DNA from: Anastatus disparis
Taxonomy: Eukaryota > Arthropoda > Insecta > Hymenoptera > Eupelmidae
Assembly: GCA_017163975.1 (NCBI GenBank)
Contig: JAFFSR010000344.1
Span: 2,232,001-2,296,000 of the forward strand
Reading direction: 5' to 3'
DNA: 64,000 nt
A program made the position numbers and the translations under genes. This document shows, piece after piece, positions 20,700 to 32,259 of this stretch (its first letter is position 1; every line of letters starts with the position of its first letter). Below the pieces are notes generated by a model, which did no database searches, was not told the DNA's origin, and saw nothing but the letters and a program-made list of their open reading frames with translations.

Positions 20700-22541
20700 C
20701 TAATAATAATCTGCTGCTATTTTGCTATACGTTTTATTTATTCCTCTGTGCCCACCTATCGCTGCCTCATGATATTCTTTGAGTAATCTATATCTATCTT
20801 CTACCGGTGGTACTGGAATATTATTTTGGTAAAATACTGCTACTAATGGTATATTTGCGAATATTTCATTAAACATTTCTATGAAATATGTCCAGTCGCT
20901 AGTTGAGAGCATTCTCACGACGCTAACGTATGGAATATCGTATTGTATAATTATTTTCTTTAGATTTTTGATACACTTTTTAATATCTCCTTTTAATATT
21001 TTGTCGTCAATATGTGTTTTAACAAACGCACAAAATATAAAGTTATCTTTGTAATTGGATACATGTATTTCTCTTACTGCAAATTTTTTATTTATTAACT
21101 CTTCAGTATTTATATATTGACGTTCAATGAGGGCTTCCACCATTTCTGTGTCTAAATAGCAGTCAGTGGACATTGTGTAAATAATATTTTCTTTGTATTT
21201 AAATGGATGCTCTTTTAATATTTTTAATTTACTAAATGGTTGTGGTATTTCATTATCTAACGGAGCCCAAGGCGGTTTTTCGCGTGGCGGCCTTGCATTC
21301 TTTACAAGGCAACGCTCGAGCGCATCACTTATTTTATGTGATTGACTCTTTTCTCCTTGCGCCAGTAAGTCTGTCGTAGGTGTAATAGGAGTACCTGGCT
21401 TGTTGACATTATTAACTCGTTGTTCGTTGTCGTTTTCGCTTGACGCCGTACTTTCTTCGTTTTTTTCATTATTTTGATGTCTTTTTACTATATTATTTTT
21501 CCTTGTATAAAGGTACGGCGTAAAATGCCTTCCTTTTAAATGTAGGTGAATAAAATTATTTGAACTATTTGCCTTGAAATGGCAATATAGTGTTTCATCA
21601 TAATCTGTTACAAAATGTACGCAGATATTTTGATTAAACTCGCAAGAAAATATAAATGCACAATCAACATCTGCGTGTCTTGTGCGTGACATCAAAATAG
21701 CTTCTGCTGTTTGCGGGTCTCCGCATGCGCCTAATAATATTGCGTCTAATAAAATGTCTCTTAATTCATTTGCGGACATTCCTAAATTACATACCTTAAT
21801 TACTGAGTGAAAAAAACAATTACCGTCTTTCGGTATATTGTCATCCCTTATCAAATCTAACCAGTATTGTGCGCATTCATCACTTGCATCATATACTTCG
21901 AATACACCCGTACCATCATTAAAAGAATTACTCCAACTTATTGGTCCATTTTCGTCATCGTTTTGTACTGTTTCTACTATATTCATATGCTCATTTTCTA
22001 CGTCGGTTTTTTCTTCTTCTTCAAGGTCTTGCGACTCAGTCTCATCTAAATTATTTTTATCTAGCTCTACGTCACTCTCATTCTCTTCCTGCTCCATGCT
22101 TTCATCTTGCGACTTAGATTCACTGACGTCATGCTTATCTCTCTCGCTTTCACTCTTACTTATAATTTCTTTTTCTTGATTTTTATTTGTATCTTGTACC
22201 TCAAACTCGTCCTCGAAATATGAACCTTTGTCTGTTTCACTGTCAATAATTTCGACTTCAGAACTTATTCTTAATGATTTTTTCTCTTTATCTTTTTCTA
22301 AGCTTATGTTTGGTACTAATTTGTAGTATTCTCTTGGCATTTGAGGTTGAACTTTTTCTCGCTTATTAAAATCTGTTTGATCTATTATTTCTTGAGGTAC
22401 GTCGCCTCTTAGTGTTTCTGCTACTTCTCCTGGTGTTTCTTCCCATATATTTATTTGTACACCTTTTCTACCATTTATCTCTCGTTCTTGCACATCAACT
22501 AGAAATCGAGCACGCATTTTTGTTATTATTTCTGGAATCAT
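20700..22541 (-). pseudogene. pol: Pol segment with acidic linker, OTU-like domain and start of integrase
   Basis: Same frame as the RT segment upstream and the integrase downstream, so part of one pol reading frame broken by TAA (22587-22589) and TAG (20700-20702). After a charged N-terminal part comes a very acidic Glu/Asp/Ser linker (residues ~100-205). Then an OTU-type cysteine-protease-like domain follows with DGNCFF (Cys 242) and a late GRHFTPY His (339). A Ser/Asn-rich stretch and an unassigned region of about 170 residues follow, then the HHCC start of integrase near the end (HEAAIGGH). A peptidase between RNase H and integrase is not part of the standard gypsy pol order. Confidence 0.85.
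21505..21840 (-). other. OTU-family cysteine protease-like domain
   Basis: The nucleophile motif IPKDGNCFFHSV has the Asp-Gly-Asn-Cys of OTU peptidases, and about 97 residues later KGRHFTPY supplies a His followed by an aromatic, the usual second motif. Spacing, an ELRDILLDAI helix after the Cys and an ICVHFV strand all fit OTU. OTU enzymes cleave ubiquitin chains in hosts and act in polyprotein processing or immune interference in some viruses. The role here is inferred only. Confidence 0.75.
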
Positions 22542-22985
22542 ATTTAATATACTTCCTCGGCTACTTTCTTTACTTTGCGAAGTGTGTTATGAATCATCCT
22601 GTGTCTCCTTTTCTTTTTCTATTTGGGTGCTGTTGTGTTGAGAAGCTTTTGATTTTATATTTATTGTCTCTAATGGCGATTCTACATCACAGCTGTTTCC
22701 ATTATTTTTCAACATACCTTTATTTTTTGATATTTCGCTTGCTGGCTCATACGTATTCTTTTTTTTTCTTGATGACACTGCATGTGGCTTATCCACTGGT
22801 GTACTCGCTGCAAGAATTCGTTCTCGCATGTTTGTGCTTTTTCGCATATATGCGAGCTTACCGTCGTCTTGTGCTTGACTTATTATATTTTCAGCTTGAA
22901 TTAATTTTTTCTTTCTATCTGCTTGACTTTTACGTGTTTTTAACGCTTTTTTATTTCGCCTTTTCCTTTTATACGCCGATCTTTT
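22542..22985 (-). pseudogene. pol: Charged pol linker between RNase H and OTU segments
   Basis: Open in the pol frame from the TGA at 22986-22988 to the TAA at 22587-22589, and again to 22541. It is Lys/Glu/Ser-rich with no recognised domain. The continuity of frame across both stops shows they are nonsense changes (or, less likely, readthrough sites) in a longer pol. Confidence 0.7.
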
Positions 22986-25523
22986 TCAAGGGTCTTTCTT
23001 TCTTTTTGCATAATTCCAATTTTCTTCAGATCCGGTTTTACTATTGATTTCTGACTCGTCACTTGTTTCTTTAATAAAGATTTTCTTTTTAGGATCATCA
23101 GAATTTTCTGAACTTGAATCTTCTTCTTTAGTTTTATTCGCATTTTTATTTATTGCGCGTGTAATGAAAATTCTTGCTGGCGGACCGCATTCGTTTGCGT
23201 TTGGTTCCTGATTTTCTTGCTTATTTGCTAATTGATACATTTCTGCACGTGGTAATTCAGGATTTTCTTCGCCGTCTGCAATTACTGGGTTTCTAGAGAG
23301 TGCGTCGGCTGCATTATTTTTTCTTCCTGGTCTATACACTACGTTAAACGTATATCCTCGTAAAGCTGCTTTTAGTCTATTAAATCTTAAATCAGGCTTT
23401 GTGCTCGTATGAAAAGGCTTTAACGGTTCATGATCTGTAACTACTGTGAATTTTGTACCATATGAATAAGGTCCAAACTGTTCCTTTCCGAAAACTACTG
23501 CCAACAATTCTTCGTCATATACAGTATATCTAAGTTCGCTTCCTTTTAAACATCGTGAGGCATATACACAAGGTCGATCTTCGCCGATTTTTCCTTGGCT
23601 CAATATTGCGCCTATTGCATAATCAGATGCATCTGTTGTTACTATAAATAGCTCGCTTAAGTTAGGCGCGGCCAACACAGGCTCCTCGCATAGCTTCTCA
23701 CGTAAGGTGTCAAATGCTATTTGATGTTCTTCTAACCACAGAAATTTCTCTTTCTTTGAACTTAATTTATGTAACGGTCTTGCTATGCTTGCAAAATCTT
23801 TTATGAATCGACGATAATAACCAACAAAGCCTAAAAATTGCTTTACTTTCTTTTTATTTGTTGGTATAGGATAATCACGCGCTGCTTCTATCTTTTTAGG
23901 GTCTGTTTTAATTTGCCCTTTTCCTACTATATGTCCTAATACCTTCGCCTCGCGTCTTAAAAATTGACATTTCTTTGGTTCAATAGTCAAGTTTGCCTTT
24001 TCAATACGTTTTAAAAATCTCTTAAATCTTACTGCATGCTGTTCCAAATTTTCGGCGTGTATAATTACGTCATCTAAGTAAATTTCAAGCTCTGAACCTT
24101 GCAAGCCCTGCAAAGCTAGAGCCATTGCCCTGCTAAAGGTCATGGGTGCTTCACATAACCCCATAGCCATACGTTTATATTGATAAGTACCCGATGGCCC
24201 TGAAAACGCAGTTTTATGTGCATCTTTTGAATCAATCTTTACCTGATAATAGCCGTCCTTAAGGTCTACGGCGGTAATATAATTTGCTGACGCTAAATTC
24301 TCTAAGATGTCACAAGTTAATGGCAGTGGATAGCAACTTCCCACAGTAATTTCATTTAGTTGACGAAAATCTGTCACCAAACGCCAGCGTTTCCTGCCTT
24401 GAGGGTCAGGTTTCTTGTTAACTATCCATGCTGGGCTACTATAACTCGACATAGATGGTTCTATAATATCTTTTTTCAGTAACTTCTCTATTTCTTGCTG
24501 CATAATATTTTTTAATGCTATCGGATATCTGTATGGTTTCACAAGTATTGGCTCCTCATGAGTCGTTTTTATTTTATGTGTTAAAATATTTGTTGCTGGG
24601 AGCAACTCATCGTCTAGACCGAAATCGAAGGGGTTCTCGGATATCAACTCTTTGACGTGCATTTTTTCTTCTTCGTTCAAATCTTCCAAGTCTAAAATAC
24701 TCATTATTTTTTCAACTCTTTCTTTTATTCCACATGGAGTTTTATTTGTCATGCATCTGTCTACATATTTTATTTCAGCATCAGCACTTTTTTTCTCTGA
24801 ATTTTGTTGCGCGTACTCCGACATTGCGCGTCTAATTTTTTTGCAATCGGAAACTTCGTTTCCTTCGCGGTTGCCGTCCTCACCGGCATGAAAATTATTA
24901 TCTTCTTTAATAACCTCGCATGGAAAAATTGCTACCTCTGGAGTCGGGATTTCAATATTTTTATGATTCGTATTTATACATATTGCATACGCTCTACTAT
25001 TTTTATTTTCTGTAATAAAATTTCCGAATAATATTCCAGGCCCTAAATTTTGAAGTGGCACCCAGCCTACTTCTACATCATTATTTATAACTTTTGCAGC
25101 AATAATGCGTCTCATTCTTGCGGGAATTTCCACTGTTTCCACCCGCTCTAAGGGAATCGATAATTTTATAAAATCAATGCACTTATGTACGGCATTTATA
25201 TGTCCGTTGTGCTCACTAATAGTTTCCCAGCCTAGTATCCCATCTGTTTTTACAGGAAAGCTATCTGGGACAATATGGACCTCACACTGTAGTCTTTGAA
25301 GAGTCATATCTGCTCTTCCTAACGTATACATTTCTCCTGGCACGACGCCTGTAATCTCTAAAATATGCTGCCTATCTATACTTGTATTTTCATTTATACA
25401 TTTGGCCTTTATTACGGAAATATCTGCTCCTGAATCAACGTAAAATCTTGCACTATTTTCTTTTGAATTCCGACTTTCCAGTTTAACAATAGGCGGATTA
25501 CGCCCTGCGCACGCGAGTTTCAT
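22986..25523 (-). pseudogene. pol: Pol: aspartic protease, reverse transcriptase, RNase H
   Basis: Copies genomic RNA into cDNA. The retropepsin active site FYVDSGADISV is at residues ~27-37. An RT follows with TDFRQLN, the TAVDLKDGYYQV palm motif and the catalytic YLDDVI block (residues ~480-485), then LGFVGYYRRFI in the thumb. RNase H has TTDASDYAIGA, the YDEELLAV block and VTDHEPLK. A Ser/Lys-rich tail ends in a TGA. All RT and protease catalytic residues I can check are present. The frame is -1 relative to gag and stays open upstream of the first Met across the gag stop, so expression by -1 ribosomal frameshift is expected. Confidence 0.93.
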
Positions 25524-25591
25524 GTTTATTGTGCGTCTAATTTTTACATGCTTATTATCACTATTATTTAATATATTCTGATTATTATTAA

Positions 25592-27604
25592 TTAATTCCT
25601 GCCCGGCGCCTGAGGATTGCGGCGGACATCCTGCGAGTTTAAAGGCTTGTTCATTCTATCACTTTGATTATTTTCATTTATCTTTGCGTTTGAATCCCGC
25701 TCTCTATCCGGGCCGCGCGTTTGATTCTCGTTCCTGTCATATTGATATCTCTCACGACTGTTGTCTCTACTACGACCTCTATTAAAACCTATATCATTTC
25801 TATTATCGTTACGTGCATAATTATTATAACGCGGCGGTCCTTGCGCATTATAATTATATTCATTATTGCGTGAGTCATAGTTTCTGTTCCTATTGAACCC
25901 ACTGTTAAATCTGCTATAATTATTTCTGTAATTACTATTAGCATTCACGTTGTTATAATTATTATCAGAATTATTTCTGCCATAATTATTATCAAAATTT
26001 CTATTGTAACTATTACTATCAAAATTTCTATTGTAATTATTATTATTGAAATTTTTATTGTAATTATTATCATTGAAATTACTTCTGCTATAATTGCTTC
26101 GCGGACCGTTCGTATAATTTTTGTTATCGTTTGACTGTTTTCTTTTATTATTATTAACATTTTGCGAATTATTTTTATTTTGTGCATGAATAATACCATT
26201 TCCGGCATCATTTCTTAGTGTTTGACACTCTGCCGTCGCGTGCCCCATCTTATCGCAATAAGCGCATTGTATTATATCATATTTCTTCTTAATACACGCG
26301 CCTTCTTTATGGCCTTTTTTATCACAATAGCTACATTTAACTGCACTTGTACCTGTTTCTATTTTTACAGGCGTAGCTTGCATTGCTTTTATTTGTGCTT
26401 CATGCACTTTCTTTGTATCTAATGCCTGATGTTGATTTTGCGTTAATTGGATTATATTATTGACATTTGGCTGTGTTAATAATGAGTAGGCTTGCATATT
26501 TTGTGCTATAGAACTTATGGGTTGCAAGTTTATAAATGAATTTTGCATCTGTGCAAAAAGTCGCGTTTTTTGTTTGTTTTCAAAATCAGCTGCAAGCTGT
26601 ATAGCCTTCCTTAACGTTAGAGGTTTTTCGCAGCGCACTTGTACGTCTAAGGGTGAAGTTAGTGCAAACAGATAATATTGTAACGCATCTCTCTCTATTA
26701 GCTGCTTTTTTGCTAATCGATCTTGTAAGTTTAACATGGGCACCGTGTCGTGAATCACTAAAAGCCTATTCAATAAAGCTTGCGTCCGCGCGCCGTAATC
26801 TGCTGCCGATTATCCTTGTTGTTGTGTAATTATTTTTAATTGCGTTGATAATTCTTCCATCACTGTTATATTATTATATTGCGCCTCTAAGTCTTTTATC
26901 AGCGCCTCAATAGACTCATATTGCATCAATCGCGCTGTAAAAATATCTGCCGCTTTTCCCGTAAGCTTCGTTGCTAACTAGTATATAATAAGAATTTGAC
27001 TACCTGGTCCAAAACTATTTACTATGTTCCTTAACACAGAGCAAAATAGGGGTAATTTATCTACGCTTCCGTCAAAATATGGTATTTGCCTTATTGCTTG
27101 ATGTAATGATAATTGAGGTATATTCTGAAAGTTTGCTCTTTGCATATTTAACATAGGATTTATTTGTTGCGTATTTAATGCGTAGTTAGTTTTTGTCGGT
27201 GAATTTATTGGAAAATTTGGGTTGACTTGCGTTGGTATTATATTACTCCATGGTTGTGGAATTTGTTGCGGAAAACTCATGTAATTGTATGGTATCGAAG
27301 GATAAACTAGCTGGTTTGGGCCCTGGTTCGCGTATGTTAACCACGTTTCGTTGGTTTTTGGGCTTTCCTCTGACTTCGATTTTTGAGTCTCGGTTTCCCT
27401 TTTATTCCGTGGGAGCGTGCCGTTACTTACTATGTTTTTTTCTTTCGTAATATTTAATGATTCTTTGGGTAATTCGAAACCCTGAGACGCGGCTCTTTTG
27501 TATTTTTCATTCAATTCTTTTATTTCTTTCTCTGACAAATTAACTTTTAAATTTTCACCATATCTCGGAGTGTACATTGGCATATACACCGTGTTCTGTG
27601 ACAT
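25592..27604 (-). pseudogene. gag: Gag with two CCHC zinc knuckles, two in-frame stops
   Basis: Structural capsid/nucleocapsid protein. One frame runs from the Met at 27604 to the stop at 25592, broken by TAG (26978-26980) and TAA (26810-26812). The N-terminal part is charged and then Pro/Gln/Asn-rich. The capsid-like helical part spans both stops (IPYFDGSVDKLPLF; then ALIKDLEAQYNN). The nucleocapsid has two C-X2-C-X4-H-X4-C knuckles (CSYCDKKGHKEGAC and CAYCDKMGHATAEC). A long Asn/Tyr/Arg repeat region with an NYNRNF-type motif (about 25870-26130) follows. Two stops in an otherwise well-kept frame imply recent decay. Confidence 0.9.
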
Positions 27605-28680
27605 GGTCGAAAATGATATCCTTTAGTTCCCGAATTCGGCTAAGATTTCTTCACTACGCGAACCTCTAATAGGAGACAACGAACGTCCTCTACGTCTCGC
27701 TTTTCCGTCCTTTTTCGAAAATAAATTGATGAGCGACATATTCGATAAATAAGATTTTACAATTTAATTTTTTCTTAAAATTTTTATTACTGCTTTTTAA
27801 ATTACGCGTGAGAAGGTGAAGCGTTTACGTTTTCTTATGTGCGCTGATTTTTTATTCTGATTTACGGAAATTTATTAGTAATTAATGACAATTTATGACA
27901 AAAATATTTCTACAAATCACGTTAATTATGAAATTATTATTAAAATTATTTTCCAATATTTAGACTATAAACTCCCTTTTTTTCTATCTACGGCAACAAC
28001 TATTATTTTTTTCAGCACAATGATAAAAACGAATGATAAAATTTTATTTTATTTTACTAAGAACCCTGATGAAAATTGATAAAAACAAAAATATTTATCT
28101 TCCTTTTTCACGTATGTATGAATTATCTCTTTTTTCCACAACCTTACTTATAAATTTTTTTTAACATTTACTTATTACCGACCGACACTGCTAGTTCGCG
28201 TAATTATATCCACGCACTAATCACTTTCATTTAACGATTTTTTTTTTCCCCAAGTCAATATTCCAACATTATTTGTTCTATTACGAGTTCGCTTTATATT
28301 CACTTTAAAAAGCTATACTACCCCTTGGGACACTTTAATAGGTATATTTAATTTCTACTTACTTGTTACAGCAGAGAGTGAGCAGCGTGATAAAAAGCAC
28401 TCTCATTTCTTCGGATAATATTTTTCGGACGTCCTTCCTTCCTTCCTTCCTCTCGTTCCGATCTTCTTCGTTGCTAACTCGCGACGCGAGTTTAAAAAAT
28501 ATTTAATAATAAAAAATTCGCTAAAAAAATCTATTTGCTCGCTGTATTCAATTAATCAAATTATCTCTCTCTCTTTTTAAAAAATATTCTGTATTTTTAT
28601 CTGACGCGCTTCTTTTATTTATTAAGTTTATTTCTTAAAAAAATTTTATTTTATTTTTTGCTAAAATCCTCGTTGCGTAT
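27605..28680 (-). other. 5' leader of the retroelement
   Basis: About 1.1 kb between the primer-binding-like site and gag, AT-rich and non-coding. It contains a (CCTT)n run at 28432-28452. It should hold the packaging signal and possibly the env splice donor, but neither can be pinpointed. Confidence 0.5.
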
Positions 28681-28698
28681 CCCACACCGCTGCCACCA
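28681..28698 (-). other. Primer-binding-like site
   Basis: Two bases after the 5' LTR the minus strand reads TGGTGGCAGCGGTG, starting TGG as expected for pairing with a tRNA 3' CCA end. The tRNA is not identified. Confidence 0.6.
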
Positions 28699-28700
28699 AA

Positions 28701-29021
28701 TGTTGATACGCACTCCTATGGGGAGTGTGAGGATACAAAATAATTACAGAGAGAATTAATATAAGTTAACTGGTATTTATTATAACCCAAAAATACAGTG
28801 AGAGAGAGATTAGTTACTACTGTACTCTAGCGCGTCCAGCGATGGTCTGTCGCTCGTCGTTGTCTAAAACGACGATGTAAGTTGCCCGCGACGAAGTGCC
28901 GAATCAGCACTTCGCGCATCGTACGACTCTTGGTCCGGAAACTCGGAGTCGCATTTCTCTGAGTTTCTACCTTATTTTATGTTATATATTATAATATACG
29001 TACAATATAATGTACGTAGCA
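28701..29021 (-). repeat. 5' LTR of the env-bearing gypsy element
   Basis: 321 bp; plus-strand tips TGTTGATACG and GTACGTAGCA. Pairs with 11669-12004. TAAG follows at 29022. Confidence 0.92.
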
Positions 29022-29692
29022 TAAGTAATAGAAATACCTTCTATTATGTATATGACGATAAAATTCACCTCGTAGAACGCTCAAAAAAATTTTTATTCCT
29101 TACTACAGCAATTTTAGTGTTGGATGTAAAAACGAAAATTCAAAAATTGAAAATGAACCTCTACATTTAAATGACTATAGCTCCGTCAATTGTGCGTTCT
29201 TTTATCGAAAATGTGCGGAATTCTGTCTAGTTTTAAATACAATCTCGATTATTGTAATACAATCTCATTGAGTTATTTACGAAAAACCGAAAAAAAGCGA
29301 TTTTTTTCAAACACGATTTTCTCAAAGACTATAGATTTTTTTTTTCAATTTTTAAATGATTTTATACATAAAAAATACTAACTTCTAGGGTAGATGAAAA
29401 TATGCAATTTTGCCTTATTTTTTTTTAACAGATTTTTAAACGTGTTTTATATATTTTCGATTTTAAAACATTGATATCATGGCGCATCGTACTATTTTTC
29501 CAACTTTACGTGTTCTTACAACTATTTTTATGCTTTTATTTATTAAGATATTAAAAATATTAACAATAATGTTCAAAATAAACCCCGGATCGAATATTTT
29601 GATCGATTAAAACAAAAGTTATGAGGATTTAAAGTTTAAAAAAAAAATGCTGAAACTTTAAATAAATATGATATTTACATTGAGGAAACGCA
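29022..29692. repeat. Rest of the left TIR of the interrupted DDE transposon
   Basis: Reverse complement of about 32260-32935. It continues directly from 11609-11668 once the retroelement is removed. Confidence 0.85.
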
Positions 29693-30040
29693 ATTTTCGT
29701 TAAAGATTAAAATCTGAAGATATAAATTTTTTAATTTAAAAGAAAAAGTTATTTTGATGAAAGAATACATAACCATTTATCCTCTTTTTATGGTACATTA
29801 TTATAATAAAAATTTTTTTTGTTGGAGAATATAATTTTTTTATTAATTCGGATTTCGCGTCTAGAATTTGAATTTATTTTGTAGGGAGTTGAAGCATGTC
29901 ACCACTAGGTGGCGATGATTCGTTCTTTGCATTCTTATTAACGACTTGACGCGTTTAAAAATATACGAAAAGGAAGATAAAAATAAAGATATTTAAGAAA
30001 AATTATTTTTTTCGATCTGTCATTGAACAGAATATCGATA

Positions 30041-32070
30041 ATGGCATCACTGATTGTTAAAATAAAGTGCAAAGATTTAAAAGAAAGGCACAAAAAAGTT
30101 GTTTATGATTGCTCCAAAAGTTCGCTTAGAGAATTAGGTGATCTAACGGAGTCTTTAAAGCGCTTGTATCCAAATACTTCTTTCTCTAGAGAAGATTAAG
30201 TATGCCCTTCGTGTTACAAAATATTATTAGATGAAGTGAAAAATGCGCCTATTTCATCGACTTCAAGCAGTCAACAATCTTCGGAAGATTTTATTCATAG
30301 TGAGGCTGTGGTAGAACAGCTCAACGAGACTTCAAGTAATTTGAAATTAAACATTACACTAATTAAAATGCTTCAAAGTATCAATATCAAGATGCAAAAA
30401 TCTTATGCTCTCCGAAAAAGAAAACAAAGGAACGATGCATTTGATTCACAAATAGCAAGTAAAATGATGAGAGTCTACGATATAACGGATTTGCCCGCAT
30501 TGAATGAAAATAATGAATGTAAAACAAATGATAAATGGATTGAGAGTATTAAAATTGCATTAGATAATTGTTCAAATTTTCTTGAGGAAATGCGATTGTT
30601 GAGTATTATACCAAGTGATATTTCCAAAGATTATTTATTATCAGTTTTACCAAATGTAACTATTTATATGATTGATCAAGCACGATCATTGGTAAATAAT
30701 AAAAAAATTTACAAGCAGTCTGAGAACTATTGTGGCCATTCTTTGGATAGTGAAATTTTGATGAAAGTAAAGGACTATTATCTGAACGATGATTTTAATT
30801 AATCTGGTCAAAGTGCAAATAAAAGCGACACAGTATCTATCAAAGAAAGTGGTATAAAAACTAAAAAAGTCAAACGCTTTCTTACGCGAAGTATAAAAGA
30901 AATATATCAATTATTTAAAGACGAAAATCCTGAAATGAGAACAAAAATTGGTAAATCAACATTCTACGCTTTAAGACCAAAGTGGGTTATATCACATCCA
31001 CCCACCGATTCGTGTCTTTGCGTTTACTGCGAGAATCTTAAACTTATGTTAGATGCTTTAAATAATTATAAAAAAGAGAATAAACAAGACATTGCAGATT
31101 TGGAATTGAAAATATGTTCTTCACTTTTTTGTTCAAAAGATGATATGAAATGTGTACTAAGAGAATGTAAAGAATGTCCTATTGGAGATTCTATTGATTT
31201 ACAAGTAATTTATTTGACAGAAGAAGATTGATATGAAGAAATAATTTATGGTGTTTGGGAAAAATCAAATTTACTGAATAAAACTAGCACAATTGAAAAT
31301 TTCTTAATAGAGTTAAGAGAGTGCGCTCTTACTGTAAGTGCTCATAAATTGGTCAAAGAAATTTAACGTATAGCATTTAAAGAGGTTAAACTTATAGCGA
31401 AGAATAATGACTTCCAATTAGTTATTCATGTCGATTTTGCAGAAAATTGAACAATTCTGCTCCAAAAAGAAATTCGAAGCTATCATTAAAATTAAAACCA
31501 AATATCAATATTTACGTCAGTATGCTATTTTGGAAATGATAAAACAGTCAGTTATGTCACCATCTCTGACGATATTAAATATGATTTGTCTCATGCCCTA
31601 ATGGCTATAAATTTAACTATCGATAACTTAAAACAAAAACATATTGCGCAAGATCTTGACGAAATCATAACCATTTCCGATCGAGCTGCCAGTCATTTTA
31701 AAAATAGATATAAATTCTATGAGCTTCCAAACTCAAAAGTAAACAGAAAATTGCTTTTTCTGCAACAGGTCATGGTAAAGGGGCTTGTGACGGTATTGGT
31801 AGTTTAGTTAAACATTATGCTACCACGCATAATCTGTCCAAGAAGAATGCAGATTTTATTAGAAACGCTGAAAATTTTGCCTCTCACGTGTCAAAATATA
31901 CTCTGTCGATTAACATTCTTGTTATCCGCAAGGATGAGTTAGAAGTTTTTCGACAGATAAAAAAAATGGAATGGTTAGGAAATGCAAAAGAAATTAAAGG
32001 TACTCAAAAGATTCACTGTTGGAAAAGTGAACGAAACCAATTACGCTACCAAAACTTCGAGACATGAGTG
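30041..32070 (+). pseudogene. Transposase-like gene of the ~730 bp-TIR transposon
   Basis: A plus-strand reading begins MASLIVKIKCKDLKERHK and continues through stops near 30197, 30800, 31229, 31365 and 31448 and a frameshift near 31760. The longest open pieces are 30236-30802 and 30935-31231. There is a Cys-rich stretch (SCLCVYC, then CVLRECKECP). A C-terminal region has VDFAEN (31432), ISDRAASHFKNRYKF (about 31675-31720) and TGHGKGACDGIG (about 31767-31805). The last motifs recur in a group of arthropod transposase-like proteins whose superfamily I cannot name with confidence. The position inside long TIRs supports a transposase. Confidence 0.65.
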
Positions 32071-32259
32071 GCAAGAAGTAAATTGAAAGGTTTTATTCAA
32101 ATTCGGATTTTTTTATTCACATTAGTTCTCAATTCATTAGTGTTCATTTCTTAATTGTATCGCGTATTATTTGTTCATTAAAAATGACCAAATAATATAT
32201 TTTAGTATTTAAAAAATTCATCTTTTCAAAATTCAAAATTTAAATTAAAAATTCAAAAT

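Larger units (their letters stand above)
11669..29021 (-). mobile_element. Env-bearing Ty3/gypsy (errantivirus-like) element, 17.35 kb
   Basis: A complete LTR element in minus orientation: LTRs at 28701-29021 (5') and 11669-12004 (3'), and target duplication TAAG on both sides (11665-11668, 29022-29025). Order along the minus strand is 5' LTR, primer-binding-like site, leader, gag, pol (protease, RT, RNase H, OTU-like domain, integrase), a 5 kb block with an antisense spliced gene, env, 3' LTR. It is far longer than the 7-9 kb usual for gypsy-type errantiviruses. The LTRs differ at roughly seven sites plus two indels by eye, so insertion was fairly recent. Gag, pol and env all carry disabling changes. 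Confidence 0.93.

Noticed and set aside
22412..23047. 211-codon hydrophobic plus-strand frame
   Set aside because: Antisense shadow of the Lys/Glu-rich pol linker.
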